The notes beneath the pieces are model-generated. The model ran no database searches. It was given only the letters and a program-made list of their open reading frames with translations, and was not told the DNA's origin. A DNA stretch of 63,364 nucleotides from Solirubrobacterales bacterium 67-14 (GTDB lineage Bacteria > Actinomycetota > Thermoleophilia > Solirubrobacterales > 70-9): positions 34,999-98,362 of the forward strand of contig MKST01000006.1 in NCBI GenBank assembly GCA_001897355.1, written 5' to 3'. Every line of letters starts with the position of its first letter. Position 1 is the stretch's first letter. Below are positions 8,004-15,690 of the stretch, piece by piece. The translations under genes and the position numbers were made by a program.

Positions 8004-8396
8004 GTGGTGGCGCATCCTTCAGAACACGAATCGTCCCGGCGTCCCCTGAGCCGGGACGAGGCCGGCGAGCTGGCCGACTCGATGCGGCTCTTCGCCAGCG
8101 GCAGCCGACTGCAATTGCTCTGGGCGATGCTCGACGGCGAGCAAACCGTCGAAGGGCTGACCGAGAAGACCGGCCTCACCCAAAGCGCGGCATCCCACCA
8201 ACTCCGGCTGCTCCGACAGGCCCGCCTCGTAAAGGTCAAGCGGGACGGCAGACACGCCTTCTACCGTCTCCACGACCATCACATCCCCGACCTCATGGCC
8301 GCGCTTCGCCACCACCACGAGCACGTCGACGACGCCATCGAGACCCAGGATGGCTCCGTCGAAGCGGCGCGGAACAAGGTCACCGACTCGAAGTAG
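8004..8396 (+). CDS. ArsR/SmtB-family metal-sensing repressor
   Basis: A winged-helix protein: LFASGSRLQLLWAMLDGEQTVEGL, then the recognition helix LTQSAASHQLRLLRQARLV and the wing KRDGRHAFYRL. The last helix reads DHHIPDLMAALRHHHEHV, giving D-x-H-x10-H-x2-H, exactly the alpha-5 metal site of CzrA/SmtB/NmtR sensors of zinc, cobalt or nickel. The N-terminal ArsR-type Cys site is absent. GTG 8004 (130 residues) is preferred. The in-frame ATG at 7905 lies inside the operator and two bases from the divergent start; it would add 33 low-complexity residues. It probably represses the exporter, the cupredoxin set and the GNAT set. Confidence 0.85.
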   Translation: MVAHPSEHESSRRPLSRDEAGELADSMRLFASGSRLQLLWAMLDGEQTVEGLTEKTGLTQSAASHQLRLLRQARLVKVKRDGRHAFYRLHDHHIPDLMAALRHHHEHVDDAIETQDGSVEAARNKVTDSK

Positions 8397-8438
8397 CCCG
8401 AGGCTCCGTCGCTTTCCTTGAAGGAAACCGGCAACCGA

Positions 8439-8458
8439 ACATGAACACATCTTCATGT
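8439..8458. promoter_or_regulatory. ArsR-type operator ahead of the GNAT-fusion gene
   Basis: Perfect inverted repeat ACATGAA-N6-TTCATGT. It is the best of the three copies and ends 13 bases before the GTG start at 8472, where it would block a leaderless or short-leader promoter. Confidence 0.7.
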
Positions 8459-8471
8459 ATTCGCTACTCTC

Positions 8472-9422
8472 GTGGCCGGACCGAAAGTGACCGAGCAGAA
8501 CCCCGAAATATCGCTTCGCCCCCGGTCGGTGCTGACCAGCAGCGGCTGGCACTGGTCGAAACTCGCCTTCTGGCTGAGCGTCGGCGCGCTCTCGGCAGCC
8601 GTTTCCTTCGGGCTGCATCACCTCCCCTACTTCGCCGAGCACGAGCTGATCGGGTCGATAGTCGCCGTCGTGATCGCCAGCTCGACCGCGGTCCTCGCCG
8701 TCGGGCTCGCGGCCAACCGACGGCACGCCCATCCCCCGGTAGTAGTCGTCGCCGGCCCCGAGCAACAACAGGTCTCCCCTGCCGTTCCCGAAGACATCGA
8801 GTTCTGCGCTTCCCTTCACGCGCTGGCGCTTTCACACGGCTTCTTCGTATCGCTCGGGCCGCTCTTCATGCGGGCCTACTACGAGACGTTCCTCTCCTCG
8901 CCGCACGCCGTAGCTCTCGTCGCCAAGGTCAAAGGCCACCCCGTCGGCATGGTGGTCGGCGTCACCGACCCCGCCGCACATGCCCGGTGGGCGGTGCGGC
9001 GACGCGGCCTCGTCCTGGCGGGCATCGGGGCCGGGGCGATGCTCACCCGTCCGGTCCCCACCGCCCGTTTCATCCGAACCCGCCTCTGCGCCTATCGCCG
9101 AGCCTGGCGCGACAACCGGGCCGCAGGCGAGACCGACGAGCAACCGACGACACGCAGAGCCGTTCTTACCCATATCGCGGTGCTGCCCGGGGCTCGGGGA
9201 GCCGGAATCGGCGACAAGCTCGCTCACCAGTTCCTCGATGAAGCCCGCGGAGCCGGCTGCGGGCAGGCGGCGCTGACCACCCTCACCGGCGAGCGGGGCG
9301 CCAGGGACTTCTATCTGACCCGCGGCTGGCGAGAAGAGGGAACACGGATCGGCGCTGACGGCCAGGCGTCCCTCTACATGACGATCGAACTCGACGGATG
9401 CGACCCGACCGGCGCCGCGTAG
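8472..9422 (+). CDS. Membrane-anchored GNAT-family N-acetyltransferase
   Basis: 316 residues. The N-terminal part has two membrane segments (about 30-49 and 60-80). The C-terminal half is a GNAT domain with the acetyl-CoA loop VLPGARGAGIGDKL (about residues 237-250) and the closing A-x-DFYLTRGW block. A fairly long insert lies between the first GNAT strands and the cofactor loop. GTG start with no Shine-Dalgarno, which fits the operator placement at 8439-8458. The next gene begins inside its 3' end. The acetylated substrate is unknown; membrane anchoring and metal-type control are unusual for a GNAT. Confidence 0.7.
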   Translation: MAGPKVTEQNPEISLRPRSVLTSSGWHWSKLAFWLSVGALSAAVSFGLHHLPYFAEHELIGSIVAVVIASSTAVLAVGLAANRRHAHPPVVVVAGPEQQQVSPAVPEDIEFCASLHALALSHGFFVSLGPLFMRAYYETFLSSPHAVALVAKVKGHPVGMVVGVTDPAAHARWAVRRRGLVLAGIGAGAMLTRPVPTARFIRTRLCAYRRAWRDNRAAGETDEQPTTRRAVLTHIAVLPGARGAGIGDKLAHQFLDEARGAGCGQAALTTLTGERGARDFYLTRGWREEGTRIGADGQASLYMTIELDGCDPTGAA

Positions 9423-10444
9423 GCCGATCGGCCCACCGACGGCCCGCAAAGAGATCTGCCGCAGCCCGAATCTTCCCTCTAGCCGCCCTCTCGCTCTCGA
9501 TCGTCGTGGTCGCCGCCGTTGCTTGGGCCATCGCCGGAGGTAGCGCCGACGATCCGACCGGGCCGGAAGCGAACCGCTCAGAACAGGCCGAGCCGCCACT
9601 CGAGAACGCCCCGCCGAAAATCGCCGCGTACATGCCAGGGCCGCAGGAGGAGATACCCCGCGGAAAGCGACTCGCCGCCAAGGTCACCCAGGCCGCCCTC
9701 ACCTACGGCCGCCACACCACCAGAGCCGAGCACATCGGCTCACTCAGGCGATTCGGAGGCAGCCTCGACAAGGCCGAACTCGCCTACGTCCATGACCCGC
9801 AAAGCCGATCATGGGCGAAGATCATCTACCCGCAGCTCTCCGGATACACCGGAGACACGATGGGCGCGATGGTCGTCGTCCGCCAAACCCGCGAAGGCGA
9901 AACCGGGCAACGCCACTCACAAACCCGCGTCGCGGACATCCGCCTCGTGCTCGAAGGCGAGGAATGGCGCCTCAGCGAGATCGCGTCCCTCGGTGGAAAA
10001 CCGGCCCCTCGCCCGACCTCGTTATCGGAGACGGAACGAGCGGTGCTCGACCATCCCCGGATCGCCCTGCCCGACTCGGCCCGCTGGGACATCTACCGCG
10101 GCACGATCGAACCGAACCTGCTCCTGGCGCTCGCACAAGCCGCCGATCAGGCCAAGATCGCGGTGACCGTGCTGGTCACCGGCCACCCGCCCAACGTGTG
10201 GGCCACCGACCGCCCAAGCGCCCACGCATCCGGATACGCCGCCGACATCTATGCCGTTGACGGAACGACCGTGATCGACCAACGACAACCAGGGACACCC
10301 GCCTACGACCTCACCCAGACATTCCTGACCTCCGGCGCGGCCCAAGTCGGAAGCCCCTGGATTCTCAGCCCAGGCGCACCGCAATCCTTCACCGACGATG
10401 TCCACCAAGACCACCTCCACCTGCAACAAACCGGCCTGCCCTGA
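9398..10444 (+). CDS. Membrane-anchored M15-like (D-Ala-D-Ala peptidase-like) protein
   Basis: 348 residues. A basic N-terminus is followed by one membrane segment (about 28-47). A middle domain (about 90-205) resembles an NTF2-like or VirB8-like alpha/beta fold (LVLEGEEWRLSEI). The C-terminal domain has S-A-H-A-S-G-Y-A-A-D-I and DVHQDHLHLQ, which match the S-x-H-x2-G-x-A-x-D and second histidine motifs of M15-type zinc peptidases that cut peptidoglycan. It overlaps the GNAT gene by 25 bases and should share its mRNA. A wall-remodelling role, possibly in DNA transfer, is inference. Confidence 0.6.
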   Translation: MRPDRRRVGRSAHRRPAKRSAAARIFPLAALSLSIVVVAAVAWAIAGGSADDPTGPEANRSEQAEPPLENAPPKIAAYMPGPQEEIPRGKRLAAKVTQAALTYGRHTTRAEHIGSLRRFGGSLDKAELAYVHDPQSRSWAKIIYPQLSGYTGDTMGAMVVVRQTREGETGQRHSQTRVADIRLVLEGEEWRLSEIASLGGKPAPRPTSLSETERAVLDHPRIALPDSARWDIYRGTIEPNLLLALAQAADQAKIAVTVLVTGHPPNVWATDRPSAHASGYAADIYAVDGTTVIDQRQPGTPAYDLTQTFLTSGAAQVGSPWILSPGAPQSFTDDVHQDHLHLQQTGLP

Positions 10445-10462
10445 GTTGGCTTCGACTCATAC

Positions 10463-10477
10463 GGAGCTTCTAGCTCC
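10463..10477. terminator. Short hairpin between convergent genes
   Basis: GGAGCT-TCT-AGCTCC, a perfect 6-bp stem without a T-tract. It overlaps the stop codon of the minus-strand gene at 10470 and may end transcription from both sides. Confidence 0.35.
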
Positions 10478-11225
10478 CCGAGCCGTCACTTTCAGCCGGC
10501 GCAAAGGAAAGCCGCGCCGACTCTCCGGCCAGCGAGGCCCACACGTCGAAATCGGTGAGGGCCCAAGCCCTAGCCTCGTGATCGTCGAACTCGAAGGCTC
10601 GCTCGGCCACGAACCTCGCGATCTCCTCCGCAAGCCGTAGATCAGCCGACGAAACCTCATCATGGTCCGATCTCCCGGCAGATACATCGGCTGACGGCTC
10701 CTCCGATTCTCGCTCGCCCTCCGACTTGCCCTTGAGCGTCTCCACGAGCGGGTCCGGCTCCTTCGAGTTGGCCGGATGGATCGTCACAGCGTCGGGAACC
10801 TCACCTACGTCCTCTCCCGCCGCAATCCGTCGATAGAGGTCGAGGTTCCCCGGAGCTGGGGCAGCGACCACATCCCATTCGTCCCCGTTCCAGTACCTAA
10901 CCCGGTCTCCGTAGTGCGGGTCCAGCTTCCAGCCGGGACTCAGGTCCGGGGGCGGTTCGATCCCGGCGACCAGCTCCGGGTCGTCCTTCCACGCCATCCC
11001 GTAGGTGACTTCCTTCGGGAAGATCGTCGGCCAGAAAACTGTGGAACGGTCGAAGCCAAGCTCCTTCGCCCGGATCGCGGCTGCGGCGAACTCGACCCCG
11101 CTGAACGCGGTCTCTAGGAACGGCCGCATGTTCCTGATCTCCACCACGGCCTGTTCGAGGCTCTCGCCCCAGGCGCCAGTCTCTTGTTCCTCGTCGGTCA
11201 GCCAATGCTTCTCGTTGCGATGCAT
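10470..11225 (-). CDS. Hypothetical acidic protein
   Basis: 251 residues from an ATG at 11225 with AAAGGAG seven bases upstream; a longer frame starting at 11381 lacks a ribosome site. The N-terminal two thirds contain Trp- and Pro-rich stretches (FWPTIFPKEVTYGMAWKDDPE; VRYWNGDEWDVVAAP). The C-terminal part is an acidic/Ser-rich linker followed by a helical segment. The RYWNG-x-EW element resembles short DUF2510-like motifs, but no family assignment is secure. It is the gene nearest the tRNA-Thr junction, where an integrase would be expected; it shows no recombinase motif. Confidence 0.5.
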   Translation of the reverse strand: MHRNEKHWLTDEEQETGAWGESLEQAVVEIRNMRPFLETAFSGVEFAAAAIRAKELGFDRSTVFWPTIFPKEVTYGMAWKDDPELVAGIEPPPDLSPGWKLDPHYGDRVRYWNGDEWDVVAAPAPGNLDLYRRIAAGEDVGEVPDAVTIHPANSKEPDPLVETLKGKSEGERESEEPSADVSAGRSDHDEVSSADLRLAEEIARFVAERAFEFDDHEARAWALTDFDVWASLAGESARLSFAPAESDGSGS

Positions 11226-11457
11226 CCCGTGCTCCTTTCCGCCCGCGGACAGGGTGGTCTCGATACAGCGGCCTCCTGGAGCCGCGCTGGCCTCAACCCA
11301 TATCGCGTGACAAGCCTGGAACCGACCGGGAAAGCGCCGAAATCCACGGGAATCCGCGCATATCGAGCCGATTTGAGGCACTAGTGCAGAAAATGGAGCG
11401 GATATGCGGGGCTGGTTTGAGATTCCCCAGCTGCCGCATCTCGCATGGTGGTGGGAA

Positions 11458-11530
<73 letters not shown>

Positions 11531-11550
11531 GGGACACGGCAGTCTAACGG

Positions 11551-14500
11551 TCAGCGAAGCAGCGTGACCTTGGCGGTGGCTTTGGCGTTGCCCGCCTCGG
11601 AAGTCGCTTTGGCCGTCACCTTGAAGCGGCCGCTTCCGTGGGTCAGTGCCTTGCGCAACGGACCGTTGACCTTCAGCCAGATCTTGGCCCGACCGGTGAA
11701 TCCGTTGCGGGGCGCGACCAGCTTGGCCTTCACTTTCTTCCTGGCGACCTTGACCGTGGCCTGACCGGGCAGCTTGAGCTGGCAGCGTGCCTCACAGCGC
11801 ACCTGTCCGAGCAGCACCCGGGATTTCCGTTTCACCTTGAGGCGACGGTTCAGCTGGATCACCGGCCTGGCCAGGGGCGGGTTCTTCGCGGTCCACCCGT
11901 GGACCGCCGATTCACCCGTGTTCCCCAGGTCATCGGTTGCCCGGACCTCGAACCGGTGCGAACCGGCCGCGACCTCGACCACAAGCGGCGAACGGCAGGA
12001 AAGCCAGGCGCCGTCGTCGAGCCGGCAGGAGAAAAGGATTCCGGCTTCGCTCGCCTCGAACTCGACCTCGACCTGGCCCGGCGTGGAACCGTCGGCCGGC
12101 ACCCGGGTGAAGTCCACTCGTGGGCCGGTGGTGTCGATGGTCCAACTGCGGCCCAGCGCGGCCGAGGTGTTGCCGGCCGCATCCCGGGCCCGGACCTCGA
12201 ACCGATGGCTGCCCTCGGCCAGGCCGCTCAACGTCAACGGCGAGGTGCAGGCAGCGAAAGCGGCCTCGTCGAGCCGGCACTCAAGGGTCGCGCCGGCGTC
12301 GTTCGAACTGAATCGGAACGTGGCATCCGAGCTGGCGACGCGACCGCGCGGGCCGGCGTCCAGTTGGACCAGCGGCGTGGTCGTGTCGATGCTCCAGGAC
12401 CAGCTGTCCTCGGGTCCGGCCCCGGAAAGCGGCCCGACCGACCAGACCCGGAGGCTGTGCACCGCGTCGTGGAGCGAGGGGACCGTGATCTCGACCGGCT
12501 CGCCGTCACTGGCGTCCGGGCAGAGGTTGCCGGCCCAGTCGTCGACCCGGCACTGGAGAGTGACCCCGGAGCGGCCCGGGTCGATCCGGAAGCTGGCGGT
12601 ACCCGAGTCGTCGAGCGCCGGTGGGCCGGAGAGGATCCGGGCGGCGGGGGCGGCACTGTCGATCACCCAGGTGATCGGCGCCAGCGTGGTCTCGGTGCCG
12701 AAGGAGTCGGTGCCGGTCACTTCCATCGTGTGACGGCCATCGGCCAGCGGCGGCAGGTTCTGGCCGGGATTCTCCGGGTCGACGGTCGGGTCGTACGGGG
12801 TCGCGCACTCGCGCCACTCTCCCCCGTCCAGGCGGCAACTGAAAAACGCACCCGGATCATCGGCGGAGAAGCCGAACTTCGGCCGCGTGTCGGGACTGGG
12901 GTCGGTCGGCCGCATCGTCACCTGGTAGTTCGGTGCGATCACGACTCCGAAGCGGCTGCTGGCCGGCGGTGACTGGACGTTGCCCGCCGGGTCGATCGCC
13001 CGCACCTGGAACTCGTGGTAGCCGTGCGTGAGGCCGGTCTCCTCGACCGGTGAGTCACAGCTCCGCCAGTCGGCGTCGTCGAGGCTGTCGAGACGGCACT
13101 CGAAGCGGCTGCCCGCCTCGTTCGCCGAGAAGGAGAAGCTGGCGTCAGGCGAGGTGTGATGCTCGCCGGGCCCGGAGTCGATCGTGCTCTCCGGCGCGAC
13201 CGTGTCGACCCGGAAGGCGAGGGGTGCCGTCGCCGGGCCGGCGTTGCCGGCGAGGTCGGTGGCGCGGACCGAGAAGGTCCAGTCACCGTCTTCGAGCGCA
13301 GCGGCCCGGGTGAACGGGGAGGAACAGGCTTCCCACCCGCCGGAATCGCCACCGGTCTTTTCGAGCAGGCATTCGAAGGCGACCCCGGGCTCGTCGGCGG
13401 TGAAGCCGAAAGCTGGCCGCGGGTCATTCCCGACCGGAGCCGGGCCAGCGGTGAGAGAACTGGTCGGCGCCACGGTGTCGACCTGGAAGTCCATCCTTTG
13501 CGGCGGATCCTCGACGTTGCCGACCCCGTCGGTGCCCCGGACCTCGAAGCGATACTCGCCGTCATCCAGCGGGCCGGCCTGCCAAGGCGACGCACAGGCA
13601 ACCCAGCTGCCGGCCGCTCCGTCGTCGGTCAAGCGGCACTCGAAAGTGACTGCCGGGTTCTCCGACTCGAAGGAGAAGGACGGGTCGGGGTCGTTCACCT
13701 GACCGGACGGGCCGCCGGTGATCGTGGTGACCTTGGCCTGGGTGTCGATCGAGAAGGCCCGTTGGGAAGGGTTCGTCTCCAGGTTGCCGGAGGGATCGAT
13801 CGCCCGCAGGGAGAAGCCGTGGGCTCCGTCCTCGAGCTGGCCTGATGCGAACGGCGAGAGGCAGGCCTGCCAGCCACCGTCGTCCAACTTGCACTGGAAA
13901 GTCGAACCGGGCTCATCGGAGGTGAAGCTGAACGAGACCGAGGACTGGTTCGAGTTGGCCGGCGGCGCATCGGTGATGCTGCTCACCGGTGGCCGCGAAT
14001 CTCCCTGCCAGGACGGGGTGCCGTCGATGCCGCCGTCATCGGTACGACGGGCTTGGGAGCTGCCGGTCGAGGTCATCGTGTAGATCCGCCCCGCCCCGTC
14101 GCGATCGCTCTGGAAGGCGATCTGGGTGCCGCCCGGCGCCCAGGCGGCGTCGCGGTCGTCGGCGGGATTGTTGGTGCGCCGGGTGGCGGTGCCGCCGGTG
14201 ATCGGCATCGTGTAGATCTCGAAGTTGCCGGCGCGGTTGCTGTGGAATGCGATCTGGGAGCCGTCCGGCGAGATCGTCGGCGAGCCGTCGTTGACCGACG
14301 CGGCCGTGTTGGTCAGGTTGGTCTGGCCCTGGCCGTCGGCGTTCATCTTGAATACCTCGTTGCCCTGGCCGGCGGCGCTGCCCGCCGAGTAGCGCTGGAA
14401 CACGATCTCGGCGCCGTCCGGAGAGAAGGAGGGGTTGAAGTCCGAAACCGTGTTCCCGGTCAGCCGGGCAACCGCGACACCACCGGTACTCCCGTCCTGC

Positions 14501-15690
14501 ACCTTGCTGCCGTCGACGTTGACCTTGTAGATCTCGTTGTCGCCGTCGCGGTCGCTGGCAAAGACGATCTCCTTGCCGTTCGGCGACCAGGCCGGATCGA
14601 AGTCATTGGCAGCGTTCGCCACCAGACGCTGCGGGTTGCTGCCGTCCCAGTCCATCACCCAGATGTCGAAGCTGTCCGCCGCGTTGCCGCGATCCGAGGC
14701 AAAGGCGATCTTCATCCCGTCGGGCGAGAAGGAAGGCGACCGGTCCTTGGCCGGGTTCCCGGTCAAGTTGACCGGGTGTGAACCGTCGGCGTTCGCGACA
14801 TAGATCTCTTCGTTGCCGTCCCGGCTGGCGGTGAAAGCGATCCGTCCGTTCGGGCCACGCTGGAAGCCAGGCGAAGGGGCGGCCAGCATCGCCCCCCGGG
14901 TGATTCCGGCGAAACCCACATAGCCCGAGGCGTTGGGGTGGTACGACTTGTGGGTCGGGTTGGAAAGTCCGTTGATCCACTCGTCCTCACACCAGGCGTG
15001 ACCGAGAAACGCGGGCCGCGAATCGACGAAGGTGAAACCGTGGGCGCGGGCGCGCGACCGGGTCACGTCGGACAGCATGTCCGCGGTCTGGTTCAGACGG
15101 GTGATCTCTCCCGAAGAGAAAAAGGTGGCGGCCGAGCAATCGTCGCCGTCGGCCGGGAAGAGCCGCGGATACCCGAGCACCCCTACCCGGGCATTCGGTG
15201 CCCTGAGCCGGATCCGGTTGTAGACCCCGTCGAGGACTCCCGGCAGGGTGTTGGTGATGTAGGCCTGGGCCGCGTCGATGTCGCTGTCGCAACTGACCAG
15301 CGGATATCCGCATTGGAGCAATACATCGCCGAAGCCGGCGTCGTTGCCACCGATCGAGATCGTCGCATCCAGGGTGTCGCTGCCGAGCGTGTCGGCCTGT
15401 GGCGGATTGCCATTCTGGCTGGACCCGGTGATGTGCCCGGTTCGCGCACCGGTGCAGGCGGAGAAGCGGAAGGAACTCGCCGCGCCAAGCGCGTTCTTGA
15501 TCAGCGGCCCGTAGGCCTTCGAACTGCGATGGCAGGTCGCATCGATGTCGAAGTCGCTTTCGGGAAGGCCGGTGCCGGCCGAGTACGAGTCACCCATCGC
15601 GACATAGCGCTCAGCCGAAGCCGTGGGGGCCGTCGCCAGGACGGCCCCCAGGCAAAGCAGCGCTGCGGCCAGCCAACGAAGCGCTTTCAT
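11551..15690 (-). CDS. Exported SGNH-hydrolase (lipase-like) protein with PD40 and Ig-like repeats
   Basis: 1379 residues with a signal peptide ending near ASA-ERY. The enzyme domain (about 27-270) shows GDSYSAG (nucleophile Ser), GGNDAGF (oxyanion block) and KSYHPNASGY (catalytic His), as in SGNH/SEST-type esterases. About six PD40/TolB-like propeller repeats follow (IAFTASRDGNEEIYV...). After these come eight Ig-like modules with an F-x-C-R-L-x(n)-W-x-x-C pattern. A basic C-terminal domain with a C-x(3)-C pair (VRCEARC) closes the protein. The start follows the upstream stop directly, making it the last gene of a four-gene operon. It probably acts outside the cell on esters. Confidence 0.88.
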   Translation of the reverse strand: MKALRWLAAALLCLGAVLATAPTASAERYVAMGDSYSAGTGLPESDFDIDATCHRSSKAYGPLIKNALGAASSFRFSACTGARTGHITGSSQNGNPPQADTLGSDTLDATISIGGNDAGFGDVLLQCGYPLVSCDSDIDAAQAYITNTLPGVLDGVYNRIRLRAPNARVGVLGYPRLFPADGDDCSAATFFSSGEITRLNQTADMLSDVTRSRARAHGFTFVDSRPAFLGHAWCEDEWINGLSNPTHKSYHPNASGYVGFAGITRGAMLAAPSPGFQRGPNGRIAFTASRDGNEEIYVANADGSHPVNLTGNPAKDRSPSFSPDGMKIAFASDRGNAADSFDIWVMDWDGSNPQRLVANAANDFDPAWSPNGKEIVFASDRDGDNEIYKVNVDGSKVQDGSTGGVAVARLTGNTVSDFNPSFSPDGAEIVFQRYSAGSAAGQGNEVFKMNADGQGQTNLTNTAASVNDGSPTISPDGSQIAFHSNRAGNFEIYTMPITGGTATRRTNNPADDRDAAWAPGGTQIAFQSDRDGAGRIYTMTSTGSSQARRTDDGGIDGTPSWQGDSRPPVSSITDAPPANSNQSSVSFSFTSDEPGSTFQCKLDDGGWQACLSPFASGQLEDGAHGFSLRAIDPSGNLETNPSQRAFSIDTQAKVTTITGGPSGQVNDPDPSFSFESENPAVTFECRLTDDGAAGSWVACASPWQAGPLDDGEYRFEVRGTDGVGNVEDPPQRMDFQVDTVAPTSSLTAGPAPVGNDPRPAFGFTADEPGVAFECLLEKTGGDSGGWEACSSPFTRAAALEDGDWTFSVRATDLAGNAGPATAPLAFRVDTVAPESTIDSGPGEHHTSPDASFSFSANEAGSRFECRLDSLDDADWRSCDSPVEETGLTHGYHEFQVRAIDPAGNVQSPPASSRFGVVIAPNYQVTMRPTDPSPDTRPKFGFSADDPGAFFSCRLDGGEWRECATPYDPTVDPENPGQNLPPLADGRHTMEVTGTDSFGTETTLAPITWVIDSAAPAARILSGPPALDDSGTASFRIDPGRSGVTLQCRVDDWAGNLCPDASDGEPVEITVPSLHDAVHSLRVWSVGPLSGAGPEDSWSWSIDTTTPLVQLDAGPRGRVASSDATFRFSSNDAGATLECRLDEAAFAACTSPLTLSGLAEGSHRFEVRARDAAGNTSAALGRSWTIDTTGPRVDFTRVPADGSTPGQVEVEFEASEAGILFSCRLDDGAWLSCRSPLVVEVAAGSHRFEVRATDDLGNTGESAVHGWTAKNPPLARPVIQLNRRLKVKRKSRVLLGQVRCEARCQLKLPGQATVKVARKKVKAKLVAPRNGFTGRAKIWLKVNGPLRKALTHGSGRFKVTAKATSEAGNAKATAKVTLLR

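Noticed and set aside
10470..11381. Integrase next to tRNA-Thr(GGU)
   Set aside because: The gene there has no tyrosine- or serine-recombinase motifs; the longer frame to 11381 also lacks a ribosome site.
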